Source: Eubacterium aggregans
Lineage (GTDB): Bacteria; Bacillota; Clostridia; Eubacteriales; Eubacteriaceae
DNA length: 64,000 nucleotides
Direction of reading: 5' to 3'
Assembly (NCBI RefSeq): GCF_900107815.1
Contig: NZ_FNRK01000007.1
Span: 62,001-126,000 of the forward strand
This document shows positions 1 to 8,281 of this stretch, piece by piece. Within the stretch, counting starts at the first letter, position 1; each line of letters starts with the position of its first letter. The position numbers and the translations under genes are program-made. The notes below the pieces were generated by a model that saw nothing but the letters and a program-made list of their open reading frames with translations, did no database searches and had not been told where the DNA came from.

Positions 1-63
1 GATGGCTACTCGGATGACGCATCCACCGCTGTGGAAATATGTGATCAATTAATGGCCATGTAA
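1..63 (+). CDS. Corrinoid protein, C-terminal end (partial)
   Basis: Only the last 20 codons are present, ending in TAA at 61-63. The visible residues (GYSDDASTAVE, then ICDQLMAM) match the C-terminal helix typical of B12-binding corrinoid proteins (MtaC/MttC-like) that carry a methyl group between methyltransferases. The next gene, 22 bases downstream, encodes a methyltetrahydrofolate:corrinoid methyltransferase, which supports the call. The cobalamin-binding histidine motif lies outside the window, so the assignment rests on the tail and the neighbour. Confidence 0.6.
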   Translation, partial: DGYSDDASTAVEICDQLMAM

Positions 64-85
64 TGCAGAAAGTGAGGACAGATTA

Positions 86-889
86 ATGCTGACAATCGTA
101 GGCGAACTCATTAACACCAGTCGAAAAGAAGTCAAGGAGGCCGTGGCGAATAAAGATGAAGCCCTCATCCGTCGATTGGCAAGGGAACAGGCCGATGCCG
201 GGGCGACTTATATTGATGTCAACTGTGGGAATTTAATCGGTCATGAGGTTGAAGTCATGGAATGGCTGGTCCGCCTGGTTCAGGACGAAGTCGACACCCC
301 CCTATGTATCGATAGTCCCAGTGCAGAAGCTCTGGAAGCCGGCTTAGCCCTGTGTGAAAACGGCTGCCCCATGATTAATTCAATTTCAGACGAAGAGGAA
401 CGCTATGACAGCGTCCTGCCCCTCATTAAAAAATACAATACCAAGATCGTCGTGCTGTGTATGGACAGCACGGGGATGCCGGTCACCGCAGAGGACCGGA
501 TGAAGGTGGTCAAAAAGCTCCACGCCAAGCTGGCAGCAGAGGGTATTGCAGACGAAGACATGTTCTTCGACCCCCTGGTCAAGCCCATTAGCAGCGTGAC
601 ATCCGCAGGCATTGAAGTGCTGGATACCATCCGGGCCATTAAGCGGGATTATCCAGATGTCCACTTTATGTGTGGGCTGAGCAATATTTCCTACGGACTG
701 CCAAACCGCAGCATTTTAAACCGCTTATTCGTCGTCCAAACCATGACCCTTGGCATGGATGGTTATGTCCTTAACCCGACGAACCGCAGGATGATGGCAG
801 ACATTGTGACTGCCACCGCTTTATTGGGGCAGGATAACTATTGCGGTAAATATATAAAGGCCCACCGAAAAGGTCTCTTTGACGAATAG
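86..889 (+). CDS. Methyltetrahydrofolate:corrinoid methyltransferase (MtgA/AcsE-like)
   Basis: A 267-residue pterin-binding TIM-barrel protein. Family members move a methyl group between a corrinoid protein and tetrahydrofolate in the cytoplasm, feeding the Wood-Ljungdahl pathway. Visible features are the N-terminal IVGELINTSR, the pterin-site DVNCG near residue 47, FDPLVKPIS in the middle and GLSNISYGLPNR near residue 200, all characteristic of MeTr/AcsE-type enzymes. Length is normal (about 265). ATG 86 has GAGGA ten bases upstream and follows the corrinoid protein gene by 22 bases, so the two are probably co-transcribed. The direction in the cell (methyl to THF from a methylated growth substrate) is inferred from family and neighbour. 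It could instead be the acetyl-CoA pathway AcsE, but pairing with an MtaC-like protein favours an MtgA/MtvA-type role. Confidence 0.8.
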   Translation: MLTIVGELINTSRKEVKEAVANKDEALIRRLAREQADAGATYIDVNCGNLIGHEVEVMEWLVRLVQDEVDTPLCIDSPSAEALEAGLALCENGCPMINSISDEEERYDSVLPLIKKYNTKIVVLCMDSTGMPVTAEDRMKVVKKLHAKLAAEGIADEDMFFDPLVKPISSVTSAGIEVLDTIRAIKRDYPDVHFMCGLSNISYGLPNRSILNRLFVVQTMTLGMDGYVLNPTNRRMMADIVTATALLGQDNYCGKYIKAHRKGLFDE

Positions 890-931
890 GTCAATCCATC
901 ATTTTAGATCATCTCTCCTTATTATCAAAAA

Positions 932-967
932 AGCCCCACAACCCTTTTAAACAAGGGGAGTGGGGCT
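932..967. terminator. Bidirectional hairpin terminator
   Basis: The arms AGCCCCAC (932-939) and GTGGGGCT (960-967) pair perfectly, and inner CCC/GGG bases extend the stem. An A-rich run precedes the stem and ATTTATT follows it. It lies between the convergent methyltransferase and glycosyltransferase genes and can serve both. Confidence 0.8.
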
Positions 968-984
968 ATTTATTGGCTAAAATA

Positions 985-2229
985 TTATTTCCCAAGCTCA
1001 AGCTGGGACATGCTGATGCTCTGAGTATGTTCAATGGGTTCCCAGGTCTCAATGGGCTTCACCACACAGACGATGTTGATGAAGATCCAGGAGAAGAAGA
1101 AAAACCAGAAGGAGAAGAAAGAATAATTCTTAACCTGCTTGAGTTGGTGATGCTCCAGCTTTACTACCATGGCCGTGAAGAGGAAGCTGATAAAGATCCC
1201 GCCGACGCTGAAAATAATCGCGAAGGTCAAGGCATCGGACCACACCTGGGTATTCACAAACAAAAGGCTTAGGATGATAAAGGAACAAACACTGTAAATC
1301 GCCGTTAAAACCTGGACCAGTGGGGCACTTAAGTACAAAATCATATCCGCACAGCCCCAATTTTTGGTCTCTTTGAAGGCCTGCCATAGGAGCGGGGAAT
1401 AATGGATGAAGCATTGGATGGTTCCTGTGGACCAGCGCTTCCGCTGCTTCCAGGAGGTTTCAAAGGTCAGGGGATGTTCATCATAGGTCAGAGCCTCTGG
1501 GACCCAGGCAACCCGGCGCCCCTTCATAATGGACTGGGTGGTAAATTCAATATCCTCAGTCATGCTGAAGGTTCTGAATCCACCATCCCGCAGTACATCC
1601 GCAGCAACCATGAAACCCGTACCGTTTAAAGCAGCAGACATCCCGATGGAGTAACGGGCCAGATTCATAAAACGGTTGAGGGTCCAATAGAAGATGGACT
1701 GACAGCCAGAAATCCAGGAATCCTTGGGGTTCTTGGCGTCTCGATAGCCCTGGGCAATGGTTTCACCGGCACAGAGCGCATTATTCATGGCACCAAAGAA
1801 ACCGGGGTCCACCAAATTGTCGGCATCAAAGACACAGAAGGCATCGTAAATATCATTCTCTGCGAAGGTGGCATCAAAGAACTGCTCCAGGGCAGCCCCC
1901 TTAGACCGGACATCCTTGGTACAATGGAAAACCTTGGCACCATGGGCCAGGGCAACCGCTTCGGTATCATCGGTACAATTATTCGGCAGAACATAAACAT
2001 CCAATAGCTCCGTGGGATAATTCTGCTTTTTCAAGGTATCGATCAGGTTTCCAATAACCTGCCCCTCATTCCGTGCGGCGATGACGGCAGCAAACCGATT
2101 GGTGGGTGGTGCCACCTCAAATTGATTGTGCTTCCGATAACCCACTAACCCGATGACCATATAATAGATCCCATAGGCGAAGAATGGAGCGCCCAGTACA
2201 AACAGGGCGACATAAATGAAATTGACCAT
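985..2229 (-). CDS. Membrane-bound family 2 glycosyltransferase
   Basis: A 414-residue processive-type GT2 enzyme that would add sugars from nucleotide-sugar donors at the inner face of the membrane. An N-terminal membrane segment (residues 3-27) is followed by the GT-A core, which begins AAVIAARNE. The metal-binding DAD motif lies in FDADN near residue 135, TED near 225 supplies the likely catalytic acid, and QRKRW near 262 is the QxxRW motif. Three or more hydrophobic segments occupy residues 295-390. The ATG at 2229 has GAGG upstream. It stands alone, with no polysaccharide genes beside it, so the product (exopolysaccharide, glycolipid or wall decoration) cannot be named. Confidence 0.85.
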   Translation of the reverse strand: MVNFIYVALFVLGAPFFAYGIYYMVIGLVGYRKHNQFEVAPPTNRFAAVIAARNEGQVIGNLIDTLKKQNYPTELLDVYVLPNNCTDDTEAVALAHGAKVFHCTKDVRSKGAALEQFFDATFAENDIYDAFCVFDADNLVDPGFFGAMNNALCAGETIAQGYRDAKNPKDSWISGCQSIFYWTLNRFMNLARYSIGMSAALNGTGFMVAADVLRDGGFRTFSMTEDIEFTTQSIMKGRRVAWVPEALTYDEHPLTFETSWKQRKRWSTGTIQCFIHYSPLLWQAFKETKNWGCADMILYLSAPLVQVLTAIYSVCSFIILSLLFVNTQVWSDALTFAIIFSVGGIFISFLFTAMVVKLEHHQLKQVKNYSFFSFWFFFFSWIFINIVCVVKPIETWEPIEHTQSISMSQLELGK

Positions 2230-2288
2230 TAATCGAACCTCTTTCTTTCTTAATTAGTGCTTTAGCGTAACCTTTAAATTAGCTTATA

Positions 2289-2331
2289 ATGTAACTTACA
2301 TCATTTTAGCATCATCCCCTGACAAGTGCAA
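2289..2331 (-). promoter_or_regulatory. Promoter and palindrome upstream of the glycosyltransferase
   Basis: On the minus strand TTGCAC (2331-2326) and TAAAAT (2308-2303) are spaced by 17 bases. A perfect 13-base palindrome, ATGTAAcTTACAT (2289-2301), sits just after the -10 box, where transcription should start, as expected for a repressor site. The regulator is unknown. Confidence 0.5.
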
Positions 2332-2425
2332 GGTGATTCTTTAAAAAGTTTAAAAATTTAAAGGAAACAAAAAGGTTCGGCCATTATAATATTTGATTTT
2401 TACATGATAAAGTTTTCATTAAGAA

Positions 2426-2453
2426 AAGAGCCATCGCTGAAGCAATGACTCTT
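2426..2453 (-). terminator. Terminator of the ABC exporter operon
   Basis: On the minus strand AAGAGTCATTGCT pairs with AGCGATGGCTCTT (13 pairs, two of them G-U) around a two-base turn, and TTCTT follows. It lies 12 bases beyond the stop of the second ABC gene. Confidence 0.7.
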
Positions 2454-2464
2454 TAAAAAATGTT

Positions 2465-4336
2465 TTACGCTTCCTCAAACTGTGAATTATACAAATCAGC
2501 ATAGAATCCACTCTGGGCCAGTAGCTCAGTATGGGTGCCCTGCTCCACAATATCCCCATCCTTAAGGACAAGGATCAGATCGGCATTTTTAATGGTGGAC
2601 AGCCGATGGGCAATGACAAAGCTGGTCCGGCCAACCATGAGGTTATCCATGGCTTTTTGAATAAGGGACTCGGTCCGGGTATCCACAGAGCTGGTGGCTT
2701 CATCCAGAATTAAAATCTTGGGATCGGCCAGGACCGCCCGGGCAATGGTTAGGAGCTGTTTTTGGCCCTGGGAGACATTATTGGCGTCTTCACCCAGCAC
2801 CATGTTGTAGCCATCGGGCAGGGTGTGGACAAAGTGGTCCACCTGGGCAATTTTGGCGGCCCGCTCCACCTCGGCATCGGTGGCACCCAGCTTGCCGTAC
2901 CGGATATTATCGGCAATGGTGCCATTGTACAGCCAGGTATCCTGGAGGACCATACCAAAGAGATGGCGGAGGTCATTGCGGCGGAAATCCATAATATTAT
3001 GGCCATCAATTTTAATGGTACCGGCATCCACATCGTAAAACCGCATAAGCAGCTTAACCAAAGTCGTTTTTCCTGCTCCAGTGGGCCCAACAATGGCGAT
3101 TTTTTTGCCCTGTTCCACTTGGGCGGAGAAATCCTTGATGATGGTTTTATCTGGAGTATAGCCAAAGCGAATATGGTCAAAGGTGACGGAGCCCTCAATA
3201 CCCTCAGGATTCACAGGATCTAGGGAATCGGGGACTTCCTCTTCTTCTTCCAGGAAGGTAAAGACCCGTTCGGCCGCCGCCATGGTCATTTGCAGAATAT
3301 TGGAAATATTGGCAATTTGGGTGATGGGCTGGTTAAACTGGCGGACATATTGGATAAAGGCCTGAATATCCCCCACGGTCAGCGCACTGTTCACCGCCAG
3401 CCATCCCCCTAAAATACATACGGCCACATAGCCCAGATTCCCGATAAAGGTCATGACCGGCATCATCAGACCGGATAAAAATTGGGATTTCCAGGCGGAG
3501 GTGTACAGGGTATTATTGTAGTGGTCGAAGGTTTCAAAGGCCGCTTCTTCATTATTAAAGGCTTGGACCACGGTATGGCCGCCGTAGGTTTCTTCGATGG
3601 TACCGTTGATATGCCCCAGATATTCCTGCTGACGGCTAAAGTGGACCTGGGATTTTTTAACCACCATAATAATGAAGACAAAGGACAAGGGGATAATGCA
3701 CAGGGCCACCAGGGTCATTTGCCAGCTAATGGAGATCATCATCACCAGAATACCAATGAGGGTGGTCACCGAGGTGATAATCTGGGTGAGACTCTGGTTT
3801 AAAGTCTGGTTGATGGTTTCGATATCGTTGGTCAGGAAGGAAAGCACCTCCCCATAGGTGGTTTTGTCAAAATATTTAAAGGGTAAGCGGTTGATCTTGG
3901 CAAAAACATCCTCCCGAAGGCGATAGGTCACCTTCATGGAAATCCCTGTCATAATGTATCCCTGGATGTAAGAAAACAGGGCAGAAATCAGGTAGAGGCC
4001 CACTAGAATCAAGATGATTTTTCCAATATAGCCAAAATCGATACCGGTACCCGTATTGGCAATGATATTCATGACCCCTTCAAAAATCTTTGTGGTCGCC
4101 TGGCCTAAAATCTTAGGCCCGACGATGGTGAAGACAGTGGAGGCAATGGCAAAGATTAAAACAAAAGCCACCGCAAATTTATACCGTCCAAGATAGGCCA
4201 CCAGTTTTTTGAAGGTACCCTTAAAATCTTTCGCCTTTTCACCAGGGACCATGGCACCTGGGCCATGGCCACCACCCATGGGGCCTCTGCGGCGAGGACC
4301 GCTTGGGGTCGCATCTTTCGTAATTTTCTTAGGCAT
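2465..4336 (-). CDS. ABC exporter subunit with the consensus ATPase site
   Basis: A 623-residue half-transporter of the multidrug/lipid exporter type. A glycine-rich, positively charged N-terminus (GPRRRGPMGG) is followed by six membrane helices and a nucleotide-binding domain. That domain shows Walker A GPTGAGKTT, signature VSQGQKQ, and Walker B ILILDEATSSVD with the catalytic glutamate intact. The start ATG at 4336 overlaps the stop of the upstream subunit by 8 bases and has GAGGAGG upstream; a longer reading frame without a ribosome site was rejected. It pairs with the 752-residue subunit as a heterodimer (LmrCD/BmrCD/TM287-288 type). The substrate is unknown. Control by the upstream MarR protein is inferred from position. 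Confidence 0.9.
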   Translation of the reverse strand: MPKKITKDATPSGPRRRGPMGGGHGPGAMVPGEKAKDFKGTFKKLVAYLGRYKFAVAFVLIFAIASTVFTIVGPKILGQATTKIFEGVMNIIANTGTGIDFGYIGKIILILVGLYLISALFSYIQGYIMTGISMKVTYRLREDVFAKINRLPFKYFDKTTYGEVLSFLTNDIETINQTLNQSLTQIITSVTTLIGILVMMISISWQMTLVALCIIPLSFVFIIMVVKKSQVHFSRQQEYLGHINGTIEETYGGHTVVQAFNNEEAAFETFDHYNNTLYTSAWKSQFLSGLMMPVMTFIGNLGYVAVCILGGWLAVNSALTVGDIQAFIQYVRQFNQPITQIANISNILQMTMAAAERVFTFLEEEEEVPDSLDPVNPEGIEGSVTFDHIRFGYTPDKTIIKDFSAQVEQGKKIAIVGPTGAGKTTLVKLLMRFYDVDAGTIKIDGHNIMDFRRNDLRHLFGMVLQDTWLYNGTIADNIRYGKLGATDAEVERAAKIAQVDHFVHTLPDGYNMVLGEDANNVSQGQKQLLTIARAVLADPKILILDEATSSVDTRTESLIQKAMDNLMVGRTSFVIAHRLSTIKNADLILVLKDGDIVEQGTHTELLAQSGFYADLYNSQFEEA

Positions 4337-6587
4337 TGGCGAGTTCCTCCTCTGATAATTGTGAATAGGCAATTTCCCGATAGGTTTCACAGGTTTTTAA
4401 AAGCTGGGTATGGGTTCCCTTGCCCACCATTCGACCTTCATCTAAAACGATGATTTGTTCGGCATTCATAATGGTGTTGATCCGCTGGGCGACAATGAGC
4501 ACCGTGGCATTTTCAGTATAATCCTTTAATGCGGAGCGGAGGGCCACATCTGTTTTAAAATCCAAGGCGGAAAAGCTGTCATCAAAGATATAGACGTCTG
4601 GCTTTTTCGTGAGGGCCCTGGCAATGGATAGCCGCTGTTTTTGGCCGCCGGAGACATTGGCACCGCCCTGGGCGATTTCCCGGGCGTATTGTTCTTCTTC
4701 AGATTCAATGAAACCCGCAGCTTGGGCAATATCTGCGGCTACCCGGATATCCGCATCCGAAGCATCGGGTCTTCCGTAGCGAAGGTTGGAGTCGATGGTG
4801 CCGGAGAACAGCACCCCCTTTTGAGGAACATAGCCGATGTGATCCCGGAGCTCATGGAGGGTTACATCCCGGATGTCCGTACCGTCTAAGGTAATGCGGC
4901 CACCGGTCACATCATAAAACCGAGGGATCAGATTGATGAGGGTTGATTTACCGGAACCCGTAGAGCCAATGAAGGCGGTGGTTTGTCCGGGAATGGCCTC
5001 AAAGCTAATGGCATGGAGAACATCTTCGTCGGCACCTTCGTAACGGAAGCTGACATCGTCAAAGACCATTCTCCCTGGGGTCTTCCCCGGGAAGTGGACC
5101 GGAGTGGCAGGGTCCTTAATGGTGGGTTCCACAGCCAGGACTTCGGCGATCCGATCGCCAGAGACCGAGGCCCGGGGGATCATAATGAACATCATGGAAA
5201 TCATGAGGAAAGACATAATAATCTGCATGGCGTACTGCATAAAGGCCATCATATCACCAACCTGCATGGTGGAGGCTGCAATCTGATGGGCACCAACCCA
5301 GACAATGACCAGGGTAATGCCATTCATAATCAGCATCATGGCCGGCATCATAAAGACCATGGTCCGGTTGACAAAGAGGTTATTCTGGGTAACCCGAGTA
5401 TTCTCTTCCTTAAAACGGTCCTTTTCGAAGGCCTGATTGCCAAAGGCCCGGATAACAGACATACCATTTAAGTTTTCCCGCATGACCAAATTAAGGCTGT
5501 CTACCAGTTTTTGGATAATCTTAAATCGGGGCATGACCAATGAGAAGACGATACTGATCATCCCAATAAGAACAAGGACGGCCACGGCGATAATCCAGCT
5601 CATGGAAGGGCTTTGGCGGATAGCCATGATGATGCCGCCAATTCCCATGATGGGGGCGTAGCAGATCATTCGAATCCCCATAATCAGCATGGTTTGAAGC
5701 TGGGTGATGTCATTAGTACTTCGGGTAATGAGGGATGCGGTGGAAAAGCGATTGAATTCTGTATTGGAAAAGGATTCGACCTTTTTAAAGATATCCCGTC
5801 GGAGGGTTTGGGAGGCACCTGCCGCAATTTTAGCGGAGAACAAACCGACAATGATGGCAGCGGTGATTCCCAAAAGGGATAAGCCCAGCATATACAGACC
5901 GATTCTTAGGATGTACATGGTTTGAATATGCCCGGTATCCATTCCCAGTTCGGAATAGAACATCTTGGTGAGCATGGCACCGGTTTGATTCCGGGTGGAC
6001 TCGGGCGTGTTTAAAGCCTTGGTCCGGGCAGTATCAAAGGCATCCTGGGGCAGTGTTTTAAGCATTGGGGTTAGCGGGTAAATTTGGGAAATGTCCATTT
6101 CGTCCAGATTTCCGCTCATATTTGCGGCGTTTGAGTCCATGGTATCCATTTTAGAGGTGTCCTGTCCCTGACTATCTTTATCTTGGATGAAGTTAATAAA
6201 GGTCCAGTCCGCTTCGCCGAAAATAGTATCTAAGGTGGACCAGTTATCCTTTGAGGTGTTGGTTAAAAGATAAACCGGATGATCATTGAGCAGCGGATAG
6301 TTCTTCTTCTGGGATTCGGTAGCGTCCTCCGGTGTGATGGATTTATAGGATTCGGATACGGTTTTTTGCTGATCTTCTGTCATGAAAGAAGTGATAAAAT
6401 CATAACCATCGGCACTGATCGCCTCTGGTGCCGCATGTTCGATGCCCCCCTGTTGAATGCCGACATTGATAATATCAGACATGAAATTGGGCAGGTTAAG
6501 ATCGGACATGGCTTGAATGAATAACAGAATGACGCACATGATGAGTAGGCCAGTAAAGGGTTTAAGATATTTCTTAAGCTTTGTCAT
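4329..6587 (-). CDS. ABC exporter subunit with a degenerate ATPase site and large external loop
   Basis: A 752-residue half-transporter. The first membrane helix (about residues 12-28) is followed by an unusual polar region of about 190 residues before the second helix (about 226-245), probably an extracellular domain. The nucleotide-binding domain has Walker A GSTGSGKST and signature VSGGQKQRL. Its Walker B reads YIFDDSFSALD, with Asp where the catalytic Glu is expected. That is the hallmark of the non-consensus site in heterodimeric exporters. The start ATG at 6587 has GAAGGAG upstream and overlaps the marR gene by 14 bases. It forms an operon marR-subunit-subunit. Confidence 0.9.
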   Translation of the reverse strand: MTKLKKYLKPFTGLLIMCVILLFIQAMSDLNLPNFMSDIINVGIQQGGIEHAAPEAISADGYDFITSFMTEDQQKTVSESYKSITPEDATESQKKNYPLLNDHPVYLLTNTSKDNWSTLDTIFGEADWTFINFIQDKDSQGQDTSKMDTMDSNAANMSGNLDEMDISQIYPLTPMLKTLPQDAFDTARTKALNTPESTRNQTGAMLTKMFYSELGMDTGHIQTMYILRIGLYMLGLSLLGITAAIIVGLFSAKIAAGASQTLRRDIFKKVESFSNTEFNRFSTASLITRSTNDITQLQTMLIMGIRMICYAPIMGIGGIIMAIRQSPSMSWIIAVAVLVLIGMISIVFSLVMPRFKIIQKLVDSLNLVMRENLNGMSVIRAFGNQAFEKDRFKEENTRVTQNNLFVNRTMVFMMPAMMLIMNGITLVIVWVGAHQIAASTMQVGDMMAFMQYAMQIIMSFLMISMMFIMIPRASVSGDRIAEVLAVEPTIKDPATPVHFPGKTPGRMVFDDVSFRYEGADEDVLHAISFEAIPGQTTAFIGSTGSGKSTLINLIPRFYDVTGGRITLDGTDIRDVTLHELRDHIGYVPQKGVLFSGTIDSNLRYGRPDASDADIRVAADIAQAAGFIESEEEQYAREIAQGGANVSGGQKQRLSIARALTKKPDVYIFDDSFSALDFKTDVALRSALKDYTENATVLIVAQRINTIMNAEQIIVLDEGRMVGKGTHTQLLKTCETYREIAYSQLSEEELANA

Positions 6588-7077
6588 TGAGGTCTCCTTC
6601 TTTTGAATGGGATGTAATGTGCTCGATGCCTTCATTATAGGCTTCCAATAGTTCTAACAGAAGCCTTGACTTTTCAGGTCCCATATATTGGGCTGCGTCG
6701 TTTAATACATCGATGCCGGGAAAGCGGCTGTTGGCCACAACGGCCATTCCGGTGTCGGTAGGCTGTACCAGGATGAGGCGTCTGTCCTGGGGGGATGTGA
6801 AGCGTTGGATGAACGCTCTCTCTTCCAGTGCTCTTAAAATCTGAGAGATATTTGATTTAGAGGTATGGCTCATTTGGCAAAGGGTAGAAACGGGGATACC
6901 GGTGGTATTTGGATCAGCGGCCATCCAGGATCGGGATAGCTGCCAGAGCAGGGTGAATTCGCTTAAGCGTAGTCCATGGTACTGGTCATCATCCTTTAAT
7001 GTATAGGAAAAAACCGTTTTTTTGATTTGGTGGAGGATATGGAAAAGCTGCTCACCAAAACTGAGTTGTGATTGCAT
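6574..7077 (-). CDS. MarR-family transcriptional regulator
   Basis: A 167-residue winged-helix DNA-binding protein. The recognition region SKSNISQILRALEE and the wing SPQDRRLILVQPTDTG (about residues 95-110) are typical of MarR. Family members bind AT-rich palindromes as dimers and release DNA on ligand binding. It is the first gene of the exporter operon and most likely represses its own promoter at 7139-7166, where palindromes overlap the start region. The ATG at 7077 has AAAGGAG upstream. The ligand, probably an exported compound, is unknown. Confidence 0.9.
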   Translation of the reverse strand: MQSQLSFGEQLFHILHQIKKTVFSYTLKDDDQYHGLRLSEFTLLWQLSRSWMAADPNTTGIPVSTLCQMSHTSKSNISQILRALEERAFIQRFTSPQDRRLILVQPTDTGMAVVANSRFPGIDVLNDAAQYMGPEKSRLLLELLEAYNEGIEHITSHSKEGDLNDKA

Positions 7078-7102
7078 AGGGCTCCTTTCATTGATACGGA
7101 TT

Positions 7103-7190
7103 AATATTTAAGCTACTAAAATATTTAGATGCTTAAAAATTATACGCCTAAAAGAATGTTTGTCAAGGACTATAAAAAATAGTGTATAAT
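7103..7190. promoter_or_regulatory. Overlapping divergent promoters and candidate MarR operator
   Basis: Minus strand: TTGACA (7166-7161), 16-base spacer, TATAAT (7144-7139), for marR and the exporter. Plus strand: TTGTCA (7160-7165), 19-base spacer, TATAAT (7185-7190), for the P1 peptidase. The two -35 boxes lie on the same bases, so polymerases compete. Just downstream of the minus -10 box are CTAAA/TTTAG arms (7116-7128), flanked by ATTTAAGC (7106-7113) and GCTTAAAA (7131-7138). These are good candidates for an autorepression operator. Confidence 0.65.
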
Positions 7191-7221
7191 AAACTTAAGA
7201 AAATGAATGGAGGGAATGACC

Positions 7222-8190
7222 GTGCAGAGAATAAGCATCAGAGAAATTGAAGGCTTTCGGATTGGAAATGCCCAGGACCTGGAAGGAGGAACGGGTTGTA
7301 CCGTTATCCTGTGTGATGAAGGAATGGCGGCGGGATTAGATATCCGGGGTGGTGGGCCGGCCTCCCGGGAAAGTGGATTACTTGAACCCCGGGCAGCCGC
7401 CCAGGCTATTCATGGCCTGGTTCTCTCTGGCGGCTCTGCCTTTGGCCTGGGGGCGGCTGGGGGTGTGATGGATTATTTTAAGGAACGGGGGATAGGTTTT
7501 GATGCGGGGATTGCTAGAATTCCCTTGGTGTGTCAATCGGATATTTTTGATCTTGGGGTCGGCAGTCCCGATACTTACCCGGACCCAGCGATGGCCTATG
7601 CTGCTTGTTTAGATGCCGAAAAAAACGAGCCCAAAAGCGGCAATGTTGGGGCGGGCATAGGGGCAACGGTTGGAAAGATCAAGGGGTCTTCCCGGATGAT
7701 GAAAAGTGGCTTGGGAATCTATGCCGTCGCCCTGGGGGAATTTAAGATGGGGGCCATCGTCTCTGTCAATGCCCTGGGGGATATCTACGACGTAGACACA
7801 GGGAGGAAGTTGGCCGGACTTCTTAACGCAGACCACACGGGCTTTGAGGATTCCTGCCAGGCTATGTATACTTTAACCGAGACGACCCATGGGATGCCCA
7901 TGGGGAATACCACCATTGGTGCCATTATTACCAATGGCCGGTTTAATAAGGTCCAGCTGGGAAAGATAGCGAGTATGGCGCACAACGGCATGGCCCGGGC
8001 CATCCGTCCCGTCCATACCTCTATGGATGGGGATAGCATTTATGCCCTATCCCGGGGAGAGGTGACAGTGGATGTGGATGTTGCCGGAACCCTGGCGGCT
8101 GATGTCATGGCGTGGGCTATTGCAGATGCCGTTTTAAGTGCCACGCCTCTTTATGGATTGAAAACGGCAAAGGAGATACTTTTAAAATAG
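7222..8190 (+). CDS. P1-family (S58, DmpA-like) peptidase
   Basis: A 322-residue member of the self-processing Ntn-like aminopeptidase family. The core begins SIREIEGFRIGNAQD and includes LSGGSAFGL and GNVGAGIGATVGK. Family members cleave themselves before a Ser/Thr that becomes the N-terminal nucleophile; here the candidate is Thr230 in GNTTIGAI. I chose GTG 7222 because GGAGGG (7209-7214) is 7 bases upstream. ATG 7216 would leave one base of spacing, and ATG 7207 would put the ribosome site inside the gene. It is divergent from the marR operon. Physiological substrates (short peptides or D-amino-acid amides) are unknown. Confidence 0.85.
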   Translation: MQRISIREIEGFRIGNAQDLEGGTGCTVILCDEGMAAGLDIRGGGPASRESGLLEPRAAAQAIHGLVLSGGSAFGLGAAGGVMDYFKERGIGFDAGIARIPLVCQSDIFDLGVGSPDTYPDPAMAYAACLDAEKNEPKSGNVGAGIGATVGKIKGSSRMMKSGLGIYAVALGEFKMGAIVSVNALGDIYDVDTGRKLAGLLNADHTGFEDSCQAMYTLTETTHGMPMGNTTIGAIITNGRFNKVQLGKIASMAHNGMARAIRPVHTSMDGDSIYALSRGEVTVDVDVAGTLAADVMAWAIADAVLSATPLYGLKTAKEILLK

Positions 8191-8192
8191 AC

Positions 8193-8221
8193 TTGACAGA
8201 TTGTAATAACCAGATTAAAAT
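8193..8221 (+). promoter_or_regulatory. Promoter of the DEAD-box helicase gene
   Basis: TTGACA (8193-8198), 17-base spacer, TAAAAT (8216-8221): a near-consensus sigma-A promoter, leaving a leader of about 55 bases before ATG 8282. Confidence 0.7.
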
Positions 8222-8281
8222 AATAAATTAGACTATTATGTAAAATTTGCAATTAGTAAAACAGATAAGAACAGGAGAATT

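Noticed and set aside
4983-5471. 162-codon open frame on the plus strand
   Set aside because: Antisense to the ABC exporter subunit, with no start signal.
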